From an uncultured Verrucomicrobia subdivision 3 bacterium (GTDB lineage: Bacteria > Verrucomicrobiota > Verrucomicrobiia > Limisphaerales > UBA8199): a stretch of 45,503 bases of DNA. A model generated the notes under the pieces. That model had not been told where the DNA came from. It searched no databases and was given only the letters and a program-made list of their open reading frames with translations. Shown one piece after another: positions 8,555-16,590 of this stretch (positions within the stretch are counted from its first letter, which is position 1; every line of letters begins with the position of its first letter). The position numbers were made by a program, and so were the translations under genes. The stretch lies in the NCBI GenBank assembly GCA_903913865.1, contig CAIWMU010000031.1, positions 1 to 45,503 on the forward strand. The letters are read 5' to 3'.

Positions 8555-9763
8555 ATGTTCATTGATGAGATCAAAGTTTATGCCCGGGCCGGGCATGGTG
8601 GCAAAGGGTGCGTCGCATTCCAGCGTGAAAAATACTGCCCCAAGGGCGGCCCCAGCGGCGGCAACGGTGGCCGGGGCGGGGATGTGATTCTGGAGGCAGA
8701 CCACGACCTCAACAACCTCATAGCCCAATACTTTCAGCCCCGCCTCATTGCCCCAAACGGGGAACATGGCCTGGGGAAGGGAATGGATGGGCATGCCGGC
8801 AAGGATCTGATCATCAAGGTCCCCTGCGGAACCCTTGTCTGGAAGCTCCCCTCCAAACCCGCACCTGAGGAGGATGTGGAGGATGATGAAAACCCACTGA
8901 CCAAGGGACGGAGGGGCGGCGAACTGCAGACAGGCGGCCTGCGCCGGCCCACCTTGAGAACATCCCACACCGACCGGGCCTTTGAAGTCGATCTGTCCTC
9001 AGCGACGGAGGAAGGAACTCCGGAGGAACTCCCCCTTGAGAGGGAATTGGTTGCAGACCTCGTCACGCATGGTCAGCGCCACATCCTGTGCGGAGCCGGC
9101 CGCGGCGGCCTGGGCAACCGCAACTTTGCGACATCCACGCGCCAGGCCCCACGCTTCGCCCAGCCGGGTGAACCCGGCGCCGAAGGGGAATACCTGTTCG
9201 AATTACGGATTCTCGCTGAGGTGGGATTGGTCGGCTATCCAAATGCCGGAAAATCAACCCTCCTCACCGCCATCAGCAAGGCACGTCCCAAGGTGGCCCC
9301 CTACCCTTTCACAACCCTCCATCCACAGATCGGCATTCTTGAATACTCTGACTGGCGTCGCCTCACCGTTTGCGATGTCCCCGGATTGATCGATGGCGCC
9401 CACCTGAATGTCGGCCTCGGCCACGCGTTTCTCCGCCACATTCAACGGTGCACGATTATTGTGCTCCTGATCGACATGGCTGGAACCGACAACCGGGCTC
9501 CCTGGGATGATTACAAGGGTCTCCTGAAGGAACTGGAACTTTACAACCCTGAACTGGTGAAGAAGCCCCGGATTGTTGTGGCGAACAAGATGGATGAAGC
9601 GATTTCGGCCGAGAACCTGAAGAAGTTCAAACGCCGTATCACCAAGACACCGGTCCTGACAATGTCGGCTGCATTTGGCGAGGGCGTGGACCGGTTTAAA
9701 CTGGCCATCCGGAAGGCTGTGGAAGCCTCAACGGTGAGCAATCAAAACCCGCAGGGTGTCTGA
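8555..9763 (+). CDS. obgE: GTPase Obg with an insertion in its glycine-rich domain
   Basis: A 402-residue essential GTPase acting in 50S ribosome assembly and stress control. The Obg fold (residues 1-215) has the usual glycine-rich pattern (GGPSGGNGGRGGDV, MDGHAGKDL). The G domain has G1 GYPNAGKST (228-236), PFTT, DVPGLIDGA (274-282) and NKMD (344-347). Roughly residues 98-160 are an extra acidic, hydrophilic segment (PAPEEDVEDDENP onwards) between strands that are adjacent in typical Obg. There is no extended C-terminal OCT-type domain, as is common. The ATG at 8555 matches the family start MFIDEIKVYARAG. Confidence 0.95.
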   Translation: MFIDEIKVYARAGHGGKGCVAFQREKYCPKGGPSGGNGGRGGDVILEADHDLNNLIAQYFQPRLIAPNGEHGLGKGMDGHAGKDLIIKVPCGTLVWKLPSKPAPEEDVEDDENPLTKGRRGGELQTGGLRRPTLRTSHTDRAFEVDLSSATEEGTPEELPLERELVADLVTHGQRHILCGAGRGGLGNRNFATSTRQAPRFAQPGEPGAEGEYLFELRILAEVGLVGYPNAGKSTLLTAISKARPKVAPYPFTTLHPQIGILEYSDWRRLTVCDVPGLIDGAHLNVGLGHAFLRHIQRCTIIVLLIDMAGTDNRAPWDDYKGLLKELELYNPELVKKPRIVVANKMDEAISAENLKKFKRRITKTPVLTMSAAFGEGVDRFKLAIRKAVEASTVSNQNPQGV

Positions 9764-9773
9764 CATTCTCTTC

Positions 9774-9798
9774 GGAGCCTCACATGGCTGAGGGCTCC
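9774..9798. terminator. Possible hairpin between convergent genes
   Basis: GGAGCCTCA pairs with TGAGGGCTCC (one bulged G) around CATGGC, between the obgE stop and the end of the 78-residue minus-strand gene. No T-run flanks it, so terminator function is uncertain. Confidence 0.3.
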
Positions 9799-9814
9799 TG
9801 CTGGCGGACTGAAT

Positions 9815-10051
9815 CTATGGTTTCCCCTTGGATTCCAGCTTGTAGCTCAGAGTGCCGTAATAGCGGCGCTTCAGCCCCCTCTTCGTTCGCTGCCGCTCCC
9901 GTGCCTTGATCAGGTGCCTCAGACAGCGGGAACCCTGTGCCGCAGGCTCCCCGCACTCTGTGCAGCGGCGATCCCGCTGCATCCTGAGCTGGTACTTCCG
10001 TTGGCGCGAAACCGCCAACCCTGTGAATTCATCCTGTATCGGCTTTCTCAT
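9815..10051 (-). CDS. Small basic protein with a Cys-pair motif, unknown
   Basis: A 78-residue protein, very rich in Arg and Lys. It has a CxxC pair and a third Cys followed by His (RRCTECGEPAAQGSRCLRH), which could bind zinc in a ribbon- or HNH-like arrangement. SRQRKYQLRM precedes it and RQRTKRGLKRRYYGTLSYKL follows, giving a strongly nucleic-acid-binding character. I chose the ATG at 10049-10051 over a TTG six codons upstream. It stands alone, convergent with obgE and divergent from pgk. From memory, similar small proteins occur in Verrucomicrobiota, but no function is known to me. Confidence 0.65.
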   Translation of the reverse strand: MRKPIQDEFTGLAVSRQRKYQLRMQRDRRCTECGEPAAQGSRCLRHLIKARERQRTKRGLKRRYYGTLSYKLESKGKP

Positions 10052-10438
10052 TTGGTTCCAATTCAACAATTTCTGCCTGACTCATCCCTGCACCGGGTGG
10101 GATAGTCTCCATTTCCGGACATCCGCCTCCCCTGCAGAGGTCAACATATCACTCATTTGTCAAAGCGCCATCGGGTGTGAGAGTGTCCGCACCCTTCCGC
10201 CCTCTAATGTTGAAAACAGGCAAACTGAATTCTGCGAAGGCAAGCCGCCCCCCCATCCAAAGCCATTGCTCCTGCCGGACCGGGGGGCTGAAGCTGCCCG
10301 AACCAGCGCCGAAACCCTGCATTTTCACCAAAAACGGGACCTCCCGACCCACCCGCCCTTTTTCGAATAACGAAATGGTTTTGACTCCAGGCCGGATTCC
10401 ACTATGATTTGCGGCTCTTAATTTGAGGATCCGTTGAT
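10052..10438. other. Intergenic region upstream of pgk
   Basis: About 390 bp. The distal end carries the pgk promoter described separately. The rest is GC-rich with open frames on both strands (for example 10149-10445 minus and 9906-10370 plus) that overlap each other and show no recognisable protein. I see no RNA gene. Confidence 0.5.
10381..10408 (+). promoter_or_regulatory. Sigma-70-like promoter of pgk
   Basis: TTGACT at 10381-10386, a 16-bp spacer, then TATGAT at 10403-10408. Transcription would begin near 10415, about 24 nt before the pgk ATG. This is the best promoter match seen in the window and probably drives pgk-tpiA-secG. Confidence 0.65.
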
Positions 10439-11692
10439 ATGGCAAAATTAACTGTCAGAGATTTGAACACCCGCGGCAAACGCGTCTTTGTGCGCGTGGA
10501 TTACAACGTCCCGCTCGAGGAAAAAGACGGCACAATGGTCATCACGGATGACACACGCATCCGCGAAACCCTGCCGACCCTCCGTGCCCTCACGGAACAG
10601 GGAGCCAAACTGATCCTCGCAGCCCACCTTGGTCGGCCGAAGGGCAAAAAGGAGCCCTCCATGTCCCTGCGCCCCGTGGCCCAGGCTCTGGCAGACCTGC
10701 TGGGTCGCCCTGTCGCTTTCGTCGATGATTGCATCGGCCAGCAGGCCGTCAAAACCATCGCCGCGATGCAGACCGGCGATGTGGTCCTCCTGGAGAACGT
10801 CCGCTATTACAACGAAGAGGAGGCCAACGACCCCGCATTTGCTGCGAAGCTGGCCGAACTGGCCGACATCTATGTAAACGATGCGTTTGGTGCCGCCCAT
10901 CGTGCCCACGCTTCCACCGAAGGCATCGCGCGGGTAATTGCCGCACGGGGCGGTCAGTGCGCAGCCGGTCTCCTGATGGAGCGCGAACTCAAGTTTCTCG
11001 GTGATGAGCTGGAAAATCCCACCCGCCCCTTCACAGTCATTCTCGGCGGTGCCAAGGTCTCGGACAAGATCCAGGTCATTGACCGCCTTCTGGAAAAGGC
11101 CGACACGATCTTGATTGGCGGTGCCATGGCTTACACCTTCCGGCTGGCCCAGGGCTTCACCACAGGGAAATCCCTCGTGGAGGCGGACAAGACGGATACC
11201 GCAAAGTTAGCGCTGGAAAAAGCCGCGAAGCTGGGTGTTAAATTCCTTCTGCCCGTCGATGATGTTGTGGCTGTTCCGGTTAAGACCGACAAGCTGGACA
11301 AAAAGGGCAAGGCGATCATTGAGTTTCAGGATGTGCGGGCGAACCCGGACCAGAACTGCCCCGCCGACATGGCAGGCTTGGATATCGGTCCCGCCACGAT
11401 CAAGCTCTATTCGGATGAAGTTGCCAAGGCGCGAACCATCCTTTGGAACGGGCCCATGGGCCTGTTTGAAGACAAGCGTTTTGCGGAAGGCACGTTTGCC
11501 GTCGCCCGGGCGGTTGCAGAAGTCACGCAGACCGGCGCCAAGAGCATCATCGGGGGTGGAGATAGCGTCAAAGCCATCAACAAGGCAAAGCTCGGCGACA
11601 AGGTCACCTTCATGAGCACGGGTGGCGGGGCAAGTCTCGAATTTTTGGAAGGTCAGGTGCTCCCCGGGGTTGCGGCATTGAGCGAGAAGTAA
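10439..11692 (+). CDS. pgk: Phosphoglycerate kinase
   Basis: A 417-residue glycolytic enzyme converting 1,3-bisphosphoglycerate and ADP to 3-phosphoglycerate and ATP. Signature stretches are present: KRVFVRVDYNVPL near the N-terminus, LAAHLGRPKG, DDCIG, LLENVRYYNEEE, YVNDAFGAAHRAHAS, the hinge-region GGAKVSDKI, and the nucleotide-binding GGGDSVKAI and MSTGGGASLEFLEG. The length is typical of the family. It is the first gene of a pgk-tpiA-secG run; gap (glyceraldehyde-3-phosphate dehydrogenase) is not adjacent. Confidence 0.98.
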   Translation: MAKLTVRDLNTRGKRVFVRVDYNVPLEEKDGTMVITDDTRIRETLPTLRALTEQGAKLILAAHLGRPKGKKEPSMSLRPVAQALADLLGRPVAFVDDCIGQQAVKTIAAMQTGDVVLLENVRYYNEEEANDPAFAAKLAELADIYVNDAFGAAHRAHASTEGIARVIAARGGQCAAGLLMERELKFLGDELENPTRPFTVILGGAKVSDKIQVIDRLLEKADTILIGGAMAYTFRLAQGFTTGKSLVEADKTDTAKLALEKAAKLGVKFLLPVDDVVAVPVKTDKLDKKGKAIIEFQDVRANPDQNCPADMAGLDIGPATIKLYSDEVAKARTILWNGPMGLFEDKRFAEGTFAVARAVAEVTQTGAKSIIGGGDSVKAINKAKLGDKVTFMSTGGGASLEFLEGQVLPGVAALSEK

Positions 11693-11713
11693 GCCCCATA
11701 CGGGACAAATCTC

Positions 11714-11732
11714 AAAAACAGAAGCGGATAGA
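11714..11732 (+). promoter_or_regulatory. Repeated pre-start motif, copy 1
   Basis: The 18-nt core AAAACAGAAGCGGATAGA lies 11 nt before the tpiA ATG. A copy with one difference precedes secG at 12508-12525. It may be a ribosome-binding or mRNA-processing element. Confidence 0.5.
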
Positions 11733-11743
11733 CAAATTTTTAT

Positions 11744-12508
11744 ATGAATAAAGAACGGAAGTTGATTGTTGCGGGCAATTGGAAGATGAACAAGACCGTG
11801 GCTGAGGCTCTGGACCTCGTGCGCGGCCTCAAGATCGAGCTGGCCAACATCAAGGAAGTGGATGTCGTGGTTTGCCCGCCCTACACGGCGCTGAGCGAGG
11901 TGTCCAAGGAGGTTTTGGATTCCAACCTCAAACTGGGCGCCCAGAACATGAGCGAGAACGGCGTCGGTGCCTATACAGGCGAGATCGCCGCCACCATGCT
12001 CAAGGAATTCTCCGTCCGCTACGTCATCCTCGGCCATTCCGAACGCCGCCAATACCAGAAGGAATCCAGCGAATTGATCTCCAAAAAGGCACTGGCGGTT
12101 CATGCCGCCTCCCTGAAGCCGATCGTTTGCGTGGGGGAAACCCTCGCGGAACGTGAGTCCGGCCGGATGCAGGAAGTGCTCCAAAGCCAGGTGCAGGGCA
12201 GCCTTGCAGGCTTGACCAAAGAGCAGATGTGCGAAACTATTGTTGCTTACGAGCCGGTCTGGGCGATCGGAACCGGCAAGACCGCCTCAACGGCGCAGGC
12301 ACAGGAAGCTCACGCATTCATTCGCGGTCTGCTCGTTGGCATGTTCGATGACTCGGTCGCGCGGCGTGTCCGGATCCAATACGGCGGCAGCGTGAAGGCG
12401 GCAAACGCCCGGGAACTGCTGGGCCAGCCGGATGTGGACGGCGCACTGGTCGGCGGCGCGGCGCTTGAAGTCCGCAGCTTTGCTGATATAATCAAAAACT
12501 CGATCTGA
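11744..12508 (+). CDS. tpiA: Triose-phosphate isomerase
   Basis: A 254-residue TIM-barrel enzyme interconverting dihydroxyacetone phosphate and glyceraldehyde-3-phosphate. All catalytic residues are visible: N12 and K14 in AGNWKMNK, H98 in VILGHSERR, E170 in AYEPVWAIGTGKTAS. The phosphate-gripping YGGSV and GALVGGAAL motifs lie near the C-terminus. It lies 51 nt after pgk and 25 nt before secG, and shares an upstream motif with secG. The length is normal. Confidence 0.98.
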   Translation: MNKERKLIVAGNWKMNKTVAEALDLVRGLKIELANIKEVDVVVCPPYTALSEVSKEVLDSNLKLGAQNMSENGVGAYTGEIAATMLKEFSVRYVILGHSERRQYQKESSELISKKALAVHAASLKPIVCVGETLAERESGRMQEVLQSQVQGSLAGLTKEQMCETIVAYEPVWAIGTGKTASTAQAQEAHAFIRGLLVGMFDDSVARRVRIQYGGSVKAANARELLGQPDVDGALVGGAALEVRSFADIIKNSI

Positions 12509-12525
12509 AAACAGAAACGGATAGA
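12508..12525 (+). promoter_or_regulatory. Repeated pre-start motif, copy 2
   Basis: AAAACAGAAACGGATAGA matches the tpiA-upstream motif at 17 of 18 positions. It lies 8 nt before the secG ATG and overlaps the tpiA stop. Two occurrences in one operon at similar distances argue for a translational or processing role. Confidence 0.5.
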
Positions 12526-12533
12526 ATCATATT

Positions 12534-12944
12534 ATGGGCTTTATAATTGGTCTTTTGACCATCGTGATGGTGCTGGATTGCCTCCTGCTGATCCTGCTGG
12601 TCCTTGTGCAACTGCCTAAGAAGGACGCGGGTGCCGGCATGGCGTTCGGCGGGGGAACCACCGATGCGTTGTTTGGTGCCGGCAAGGGTAACGTCCTTAC
12701 GAATATAACAAAGTGGGCCGCAATCGCCTTCTTTACACTCGCAGTGCTTCTCTCCGTGCTCCAGAGTCGGCATTACCACCGCACCACAGCTGAGTTCGAG
12801 CGCTCACTGACCAACCCCAGCCGGGTGCCCGCTGCAATGGCAACCCCCCCCGCAGCTTCCCAGCCCGCTCCGGCGGCTGAGTCGGCTACCGCGGCAGCCA
12901 CCAACAAGCCCGCTCCTGCTGGAACCAATACGCCGTCCAAATAG
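12534..12944 (+). CDS. secG: Preprotein translocase subunit SecG
   Basis: A 136-residue component of the SecYEG channel. Two membrane helices (about 1-25, and about 62-80, ending FTLAVLLSVLQS) flank a conserved loop with PKKDAGAGMAFGGGTTDALFGAGKGNVLTNITKWAA, typical of SecG. After the second helix comes a long Ala/Pro/Thr-rich tail (about residues 95-136), longer than in E. coli SecG and of low complexity. It follows tpiA by 25 nt, an arrangement seen in several phyla. A strong terminator lies just after the stop. Confidence 0.93.
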   Translation: MGFIIGLLTIVMVLDCLLLILLVLVQLPKKDAGAGMAFGGGTTDALFGAGKGNVLTNITKWAAIAFFTLAVLLSVLQSRHYHRTTAEFERSLTNPSRVPAAMATPPAASQPAPAAESATAAATNKPAPAGTNTPSK

Positions 12945-12953
12945 TCAGGCGGC

Positions 12954-14630
12954 TTGAGACCATTCTCAAAAAACGCTCTCCGGAGTTCCCGGAGGGCGTT
13001 TTCATTTGTGGCATTTACTTCCGCCGCATTCTGCGGGTTTCTTCTCCTCATCCTTACAGGCTGTGCCCGCCCCGAGCCTCAGGCCGACCTCGTCATCGCA
13101 AATGGCGGGGAACCGGAATCCCTCGACCCGGCGATCGTCACTTCATACGCAGATATGCGGGTCACAAAAGCCCTCTTCGAGGGGCTTCTCCATCTGGATG
13201 GAATCGACGGTCGCCCCGTCCCCGGCCTGGCATCCCATTGGGAGACCTCCCCCGATAAAACAATCTACACCTTCCATCTTCGATCCAACCTCCTCTGGTC
13301 CACCGGGGAGCCCATCACAGCGGAGGATGTTTACTTCTCCTGGAAGCGGGCACTCGACCCGGCCACCGCTTCCGACTATGCCGGCCAGCTCTTTTACATT
13401 CGAAAGGCTGAGGAGTTCTACACCGGCACGGTCAAGGATTTCAATGAGGTGGGCATCCGTGTGCTGGATCCCCTGACGTTTCAGGTTGAATTAAACTCCC
13501 CCCTGGCCTTCTTTCTGGATCTGTGCTGCTTTCCCACTTTGGCCGTCGTCCCACGGAAAACCATTCAGACGGGCGGCGATCTCTGGGTCAGCGAGCGCCC
13601 TCTGCCCTCCAGTGGTCCCTATTGCCTCGTTTACTGGCGCCTCAATGACCGCATCCGCCTGCGCAAAAATCCGGCCTACTGGGATGCCTCACGGACCCGG
13701 AGCGAACTCATTGACATCCTGCCAACCGGATCCCCGAATGTCGCCCTCAACCTCTACGAGACCGGCATCGCCGATATCGTGTGGGACAAGGATCTGGTTC
13801 CCACGGAACTGCTGGATGTCCTCAAACTCAGGCCGGACTTCCACACCTTCAACTACCTCGGCACCTACTTTTACCGGTTCAACGTCACCCATAAACCGCT
13901 CGATGATCCCCGCATCCGGCGGGCATTCGCCCTCGCGACGGATCGGGAACGCATCGTTCACAAGCTGACGCAGGGAGGGGAGAAGCCCGCCCACCAGTTT
14001 GTTCCCTCCGGGGTTGCCAATTACACCCCGCCAGCCGGATTGCCGTTCGCTCCCATCCGGGCCCGCGAACTCCTGGCCGCCGCCGGATACCCGGGTGGAC
14101 GTGATTTCCCGACCCTCCAGTTCACCTTTTTCTCCTCAGCGGGCGGGGCCGCAAAACTGCAGGGAAAAATCGCCATTGAACTGCAGCAAATGTGGCGGGA
14201 GAACCTGGGTGTCCGCATCGAACTGCGCCAGATCGAGCGCAAGATTTTCTACAATGCCCAATCCCGGCTCGACTACGAAATCTGCGCTTCAAGCTGGGTG
14301 GGGGATTACAACGATGCGAACACATTTCTCGACCTCTACCTCGCCAACAGCGGCAACAACCGCACCGGCTGGAAGAACCCCCGCTACGATGACCTGATCC
14401 ATCGCGCAAACGCGCAGACGGACATCCCTGCGCGCGCAGCGTTGCTGCGGCAGGCCGAGACACTTCTAGTTGAGGAGGATGTCCCGGTTGTCCCCATTTT
14501 CTTCTACGCGGGCTTCAACTGTTTCGATCCGAAAAAAGTGGGTGGTCTCCACCAGAACCTGCTGGATGAGCACCCCTTGCAGGACCTCTACCGCATCACC
14601 CCCGGTGGTGGGCGTAAACCGGGGGAATGA
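12954..14630 (+). CDS. oppA: Peptide ABC transporter substrate-binding lipoprotein (OppA-like)
   Basis: An extracytoplasmic oligopeptide-binding protein of family SBP_bac_5, up to 558 residues. The lipobox LTGC is followed by ARPEPQADLVIANGGEPESLDPA, then ALFEGLLHLDG and HLRSNLLWSTGEPITAEDVYFSW, all typical of OppA. The start is ambiguous. A TTG at 12954 gives a well-formed signal peptide with a basic n-region (RSSRR) but places the secG terminator inside the coding sequence. A GTG at 13008 avoids the hairpin but lacks positive charges. The oppB start follows the stop by 4 nt. Cognate ATPases are not in the window. Confidence 0.9.
   Translation: MRPFSKNALRSSRRAFSFVAFTSAAFCGFLLLILTGCARPEPQADLVIANGGEPESLDPAIVTSYADMRVTKALFEGLLHLDGIDGRPVPGLASHWETSPDKTIYTFHLRSNLLWSTGEPITAEDVYFSWKRALDPATASDYAGQLFYIRKAEEFYTGTVKDFNEVGIRVLDPLTFQVELNSPLAFFLDLCCFPTLAVVPRKTIQTGGDLWVSERPLPSSGPYCLVYWRLNDRIRLRKNPAYWDASRTRSELIDILPTGSPNVALNLYETGIADIVWDKDLVPTELLDVLKLRPDFHTFNYLGTYFYRFNVTHKPLDDPRIRRAFALATDRERIVHKLTQGGEKPAHQFVPSGVANYTPPAGLPFAPIRARELLAAAGYPGGRDFPTLQFTFFSSAGGAAKLQGKIAIELQQMWRENLGVRIELRQIERKIFYNAQSRLDYEICASSWVGDYNDANTFLDLYLANSGNNRTGWKNPRYDDLIHRANAQTDIPARAALLRQAETLLVEEDVPVVPIFFYAGFNCFDPKKVGGLHQNLLDEHPLQDLYRITPGGGRKPGE
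12970..13002. terminator. Strong hairpin after secG, overlapping the oppA 5' region
   Basis: A 14-bp stem (12970-12983 with 12989-13002, one G-T wobble) and a 5-nt loop AGTTC. A-runs on the left arm and T-runs on the right make it a bidirectional-type intrinsic terminator. It lies inside the TTG-started form of oppA. This suggests either a GTG start for oppA or attenuation of the opp-dnaG segment. Confidence 0.75.
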
Positions 14631-14634
14631 CGCC

Positions 14635-15549
14635 ATGTATTTCCTGAAGCGCATTATATTCGCCCTACCCCTCCTGCTGGCCATCAGCTTCCTCACCTTT
14701 TTCCTGGTGCGCGTCGCCCCCGGCGGCCCGTTTGATCGCGAGCGCAAACCCGCATCGCCGGAGATCGAGCGCCAGTTGCAGGCGAAATACCATCTGGATG
14801 AACCGGTCTGGAAACAGTATCTGAGATTTCTCGGCGACCTTTCGCACGGGGACCTGGGACCTTCCCTCAAATACCGGAACCATTCGGTGAACGACATCAT
14901 CGGTCAGGCGCTGCCGGTCTCCCTGACGCTCGGGGGGCTTGCCTTCGGCCTGGCCCTGGGTGTCGGAATTCCGATTGGCTATCAGAGCGCCGTGCGGCGC
15001 GGAAGGTGGCAGGATTATGCCGGGAGCCTGTTTGCCATACTCATGGTTTGCATACCTCCCTTTGTCCTGGGCCCGTTCCTGATCCTCCTTCTTGGCATCA
15101 AGTGCCACCTGCTCCCGGTTGCCCTGTGGGAGTCCCCTGCCCACACGGTTCTCCCGGTCATCGCCCTCGGCCTCTACTACTCGGGTCGCATCGCCCGCCT
15201 CATGCGGGAGGGAATGCTCGGGGTGATGCAGGCCGAATTCATCACAACCGCCCGTGCAAAGGGGCTGGATGAGCACACCGTCCTGCTGCGCCACGGGTTC
15301 AGGCTGGCTGTCATTCCCGTTGTTTCCTACTGCGGACCCCTCCTCGCCGACCTGCTCACCGGATCGTTCGTCATCGAGAGCATTTTCCAAATCCCGGGGT
15401 TGGGGACCTTTCTTGTGAATGGCTCCCTGAACCGGGATTACACGCTCGTGGTCGGTCTTGTCCTGCTCTATGCGGTGCTCCTGATTGCGCTGAACCTGCT
15501 GGTGGATTTCGCCTGCGCCCTGCTGGATCGGAGGGTCCGGTATGCCTGA
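14635..15549 (+). CDS. oppB: Peptide ABC transporter permease OppB-like
   Basis: A 304-residue inner-membrane permease. I took the start MYFLKRIIFALPLLLAISFLTF at 14635, 4 nt past the oppA stop; the longer open frame upstream overlaps oppA and is not family-like. The typical N-terminus is followed by VRVAPGGPFD. Several membrane helices are seen, and the EAA-type loop is present (ITTARAKGLDEHTVLLRHGFRLAVIPVV), which contacts the ATPase. The last 8 nt overlap oppC, implying translational coupling. Confidence 0.95.
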   Translation: MYFLKRIIFALPLLLAISFLTFFLVRVAPGGPFDRERKPASPEIERQLQAKYHLDEPVWKQYLRFLGDLSHGDLGPSLKYRNHSVNDIIGQALPVSLTLGGLAFGLALGVGIPIGYQSAVRRGRWQDYAGSLFAILMVCIPPFVLGPFLILLLGIKCHLLPVALWESPAHTVLPVIALGLYYSGRIARLMREGMLGVMQAEFITTARAKGLDEHTVLLRHGFRLAVIPVVSYCGPLLADLLTGSFVIESIFQIPGLGTFLVNGSLNRDYTLVVGLVLLYAVLLIALNLLVDFACALLDRRVRYA

Positions 15550-16483
15550 GTCCCCCAACAGCCCCGGACAACGCGCCTGGAGCCGCTTCCGTCGGCACCG
15601 CCTCGCCCTGCCCAGCGCCATCGCCCTGGCACTCCTCCTCCTTGTGGTGGTGCTCGCGCCGATCCTCCTCCATCTTGCCGCAGGAAGCCAGATCGCCCTC
15701 AGATTCGATCCCGAGCGCCTGTCGGATGCCCAGTTCCAGCCCCCCTCGGCAGCGCATTGGTTTGGCACCGATGTCCACGGTCGCGATCTGTTTGCCCGCG
15801 TCCTATTTGGGGCGGGGGTCTCGTTGCTGGTGGGGCTTGTGGGTGCCGGAGTCAGCCTCGTCATTGGGGTGGTCTGGGGAGCCGTCGCAGGCTATGCCGG
15901 GGGCCGGTTGGATGCCCTGATGATGCGCTTCGTGGATGTCCTCTATTCCCTCCCATCGATCATCCTCGTCATCGTCCTGATCACCACGCTGGAGGGTCTC
16001 CTCAAATCGACACTGGAAAAGATCCACGCACCATGGCTGAACGATTCGGCACGCCTCCTCTTCCTGTTCGTCGGCCTGGGATCGGTTTCCTGGTTGAACA
16101 TGGCCCGCATCGTTCGCGGGCAGGTGCTTTCGCTGCGAAGCCGCGCTTTCGTGGATGCCAGCCGGGCGATGGGTGCCGGCCCCATCCACATCCTCTCCCG
16201 CCACATCATCCCCAACACGCTCGGTGTGGTGATTGTGTATGTCACGCTCACCATCCCGGCGATCATCCTTTACGAATCGTTTCTGAGCTACCTCGGTCTG
16301 GGGGTTCAGCCTCCCATGGCCAGCTGGGGATCCCTCATTGCCGAAGGGGCCGACCAGATCAACCCCATCCGGACCTACTGGTGGCTCGTTGCCTGCCCCG
16401 GAACCATTCTCGTGGCCACCCTGCTCGCCTTCAACTGCCTTGGCGATGGCTTGCGGGACGCTTGGGATGTCCGCAGCAAGTGA
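15542..16483 (+). CDS. oppC: Peptide ABC transporter permease OppC-like
   Basis: A 313-residue inner-membrane permease, partner of OppB. The N-terminal hydrophilic segment with SRFRRHRLALPSA precedes the first helix. HWFGTDVHGRDLFARVLFGAGVSLLVG is the family signature. The EAA loop is FVDASRAMGAGPIHILSRHIIPNTLGVV, and LGLGVQPPMASWGSLI follows. The ATG overlaps the oppB stop. The downstream gene is dnaG, not oppD/oppF, so the nucleotide-binding subunits must be encoded elsewhere. Confidence 0.95.
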   Translation: MPESPNSPGQRAWSRFRRHRLALPSAIALALLLLVVVLAPILLHLAAGSQIALRFDPERLSDAQFQPPSAAHWFGTDVHGRDLFARVLFGAGVSLLVGLVGAGVSLVIGVVWGAVAGYAGGRLDALMMRFVDVLYSLPSIILVIVLITTLEGLLKSTLEKIHAPWLNDSARLLFLFVGLGSVSWLNMARIVRGQVLSLRSRAFVDASRAMGAGPIHILSRHIIPNTLGVVIVYVTLTIPAIILYESFLSYLGLGVQPPMASWGSLIAEGADQINPIRTYWWLVACPGTILVATLLAFNCLGDGLRDAWDVRSK

Positions 16484-16590
16484 CGAACGCCGCCACGCAA
16501 CCGTCCAGTCTCCTGAAGGGATTGGATGCGTTCCGCGCCACCCCGATCCATTCCCTTTGACCCCCGTGCTGTTTGCGGTAAAGTGCGCCT

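Noticed and set aside
9906-10370. 154-codon plus-strand frame before pgk
   Set aside because: It overlaps the antisense 78-residue gene, shows no domain, and is typical of accidental GC-rich frames.
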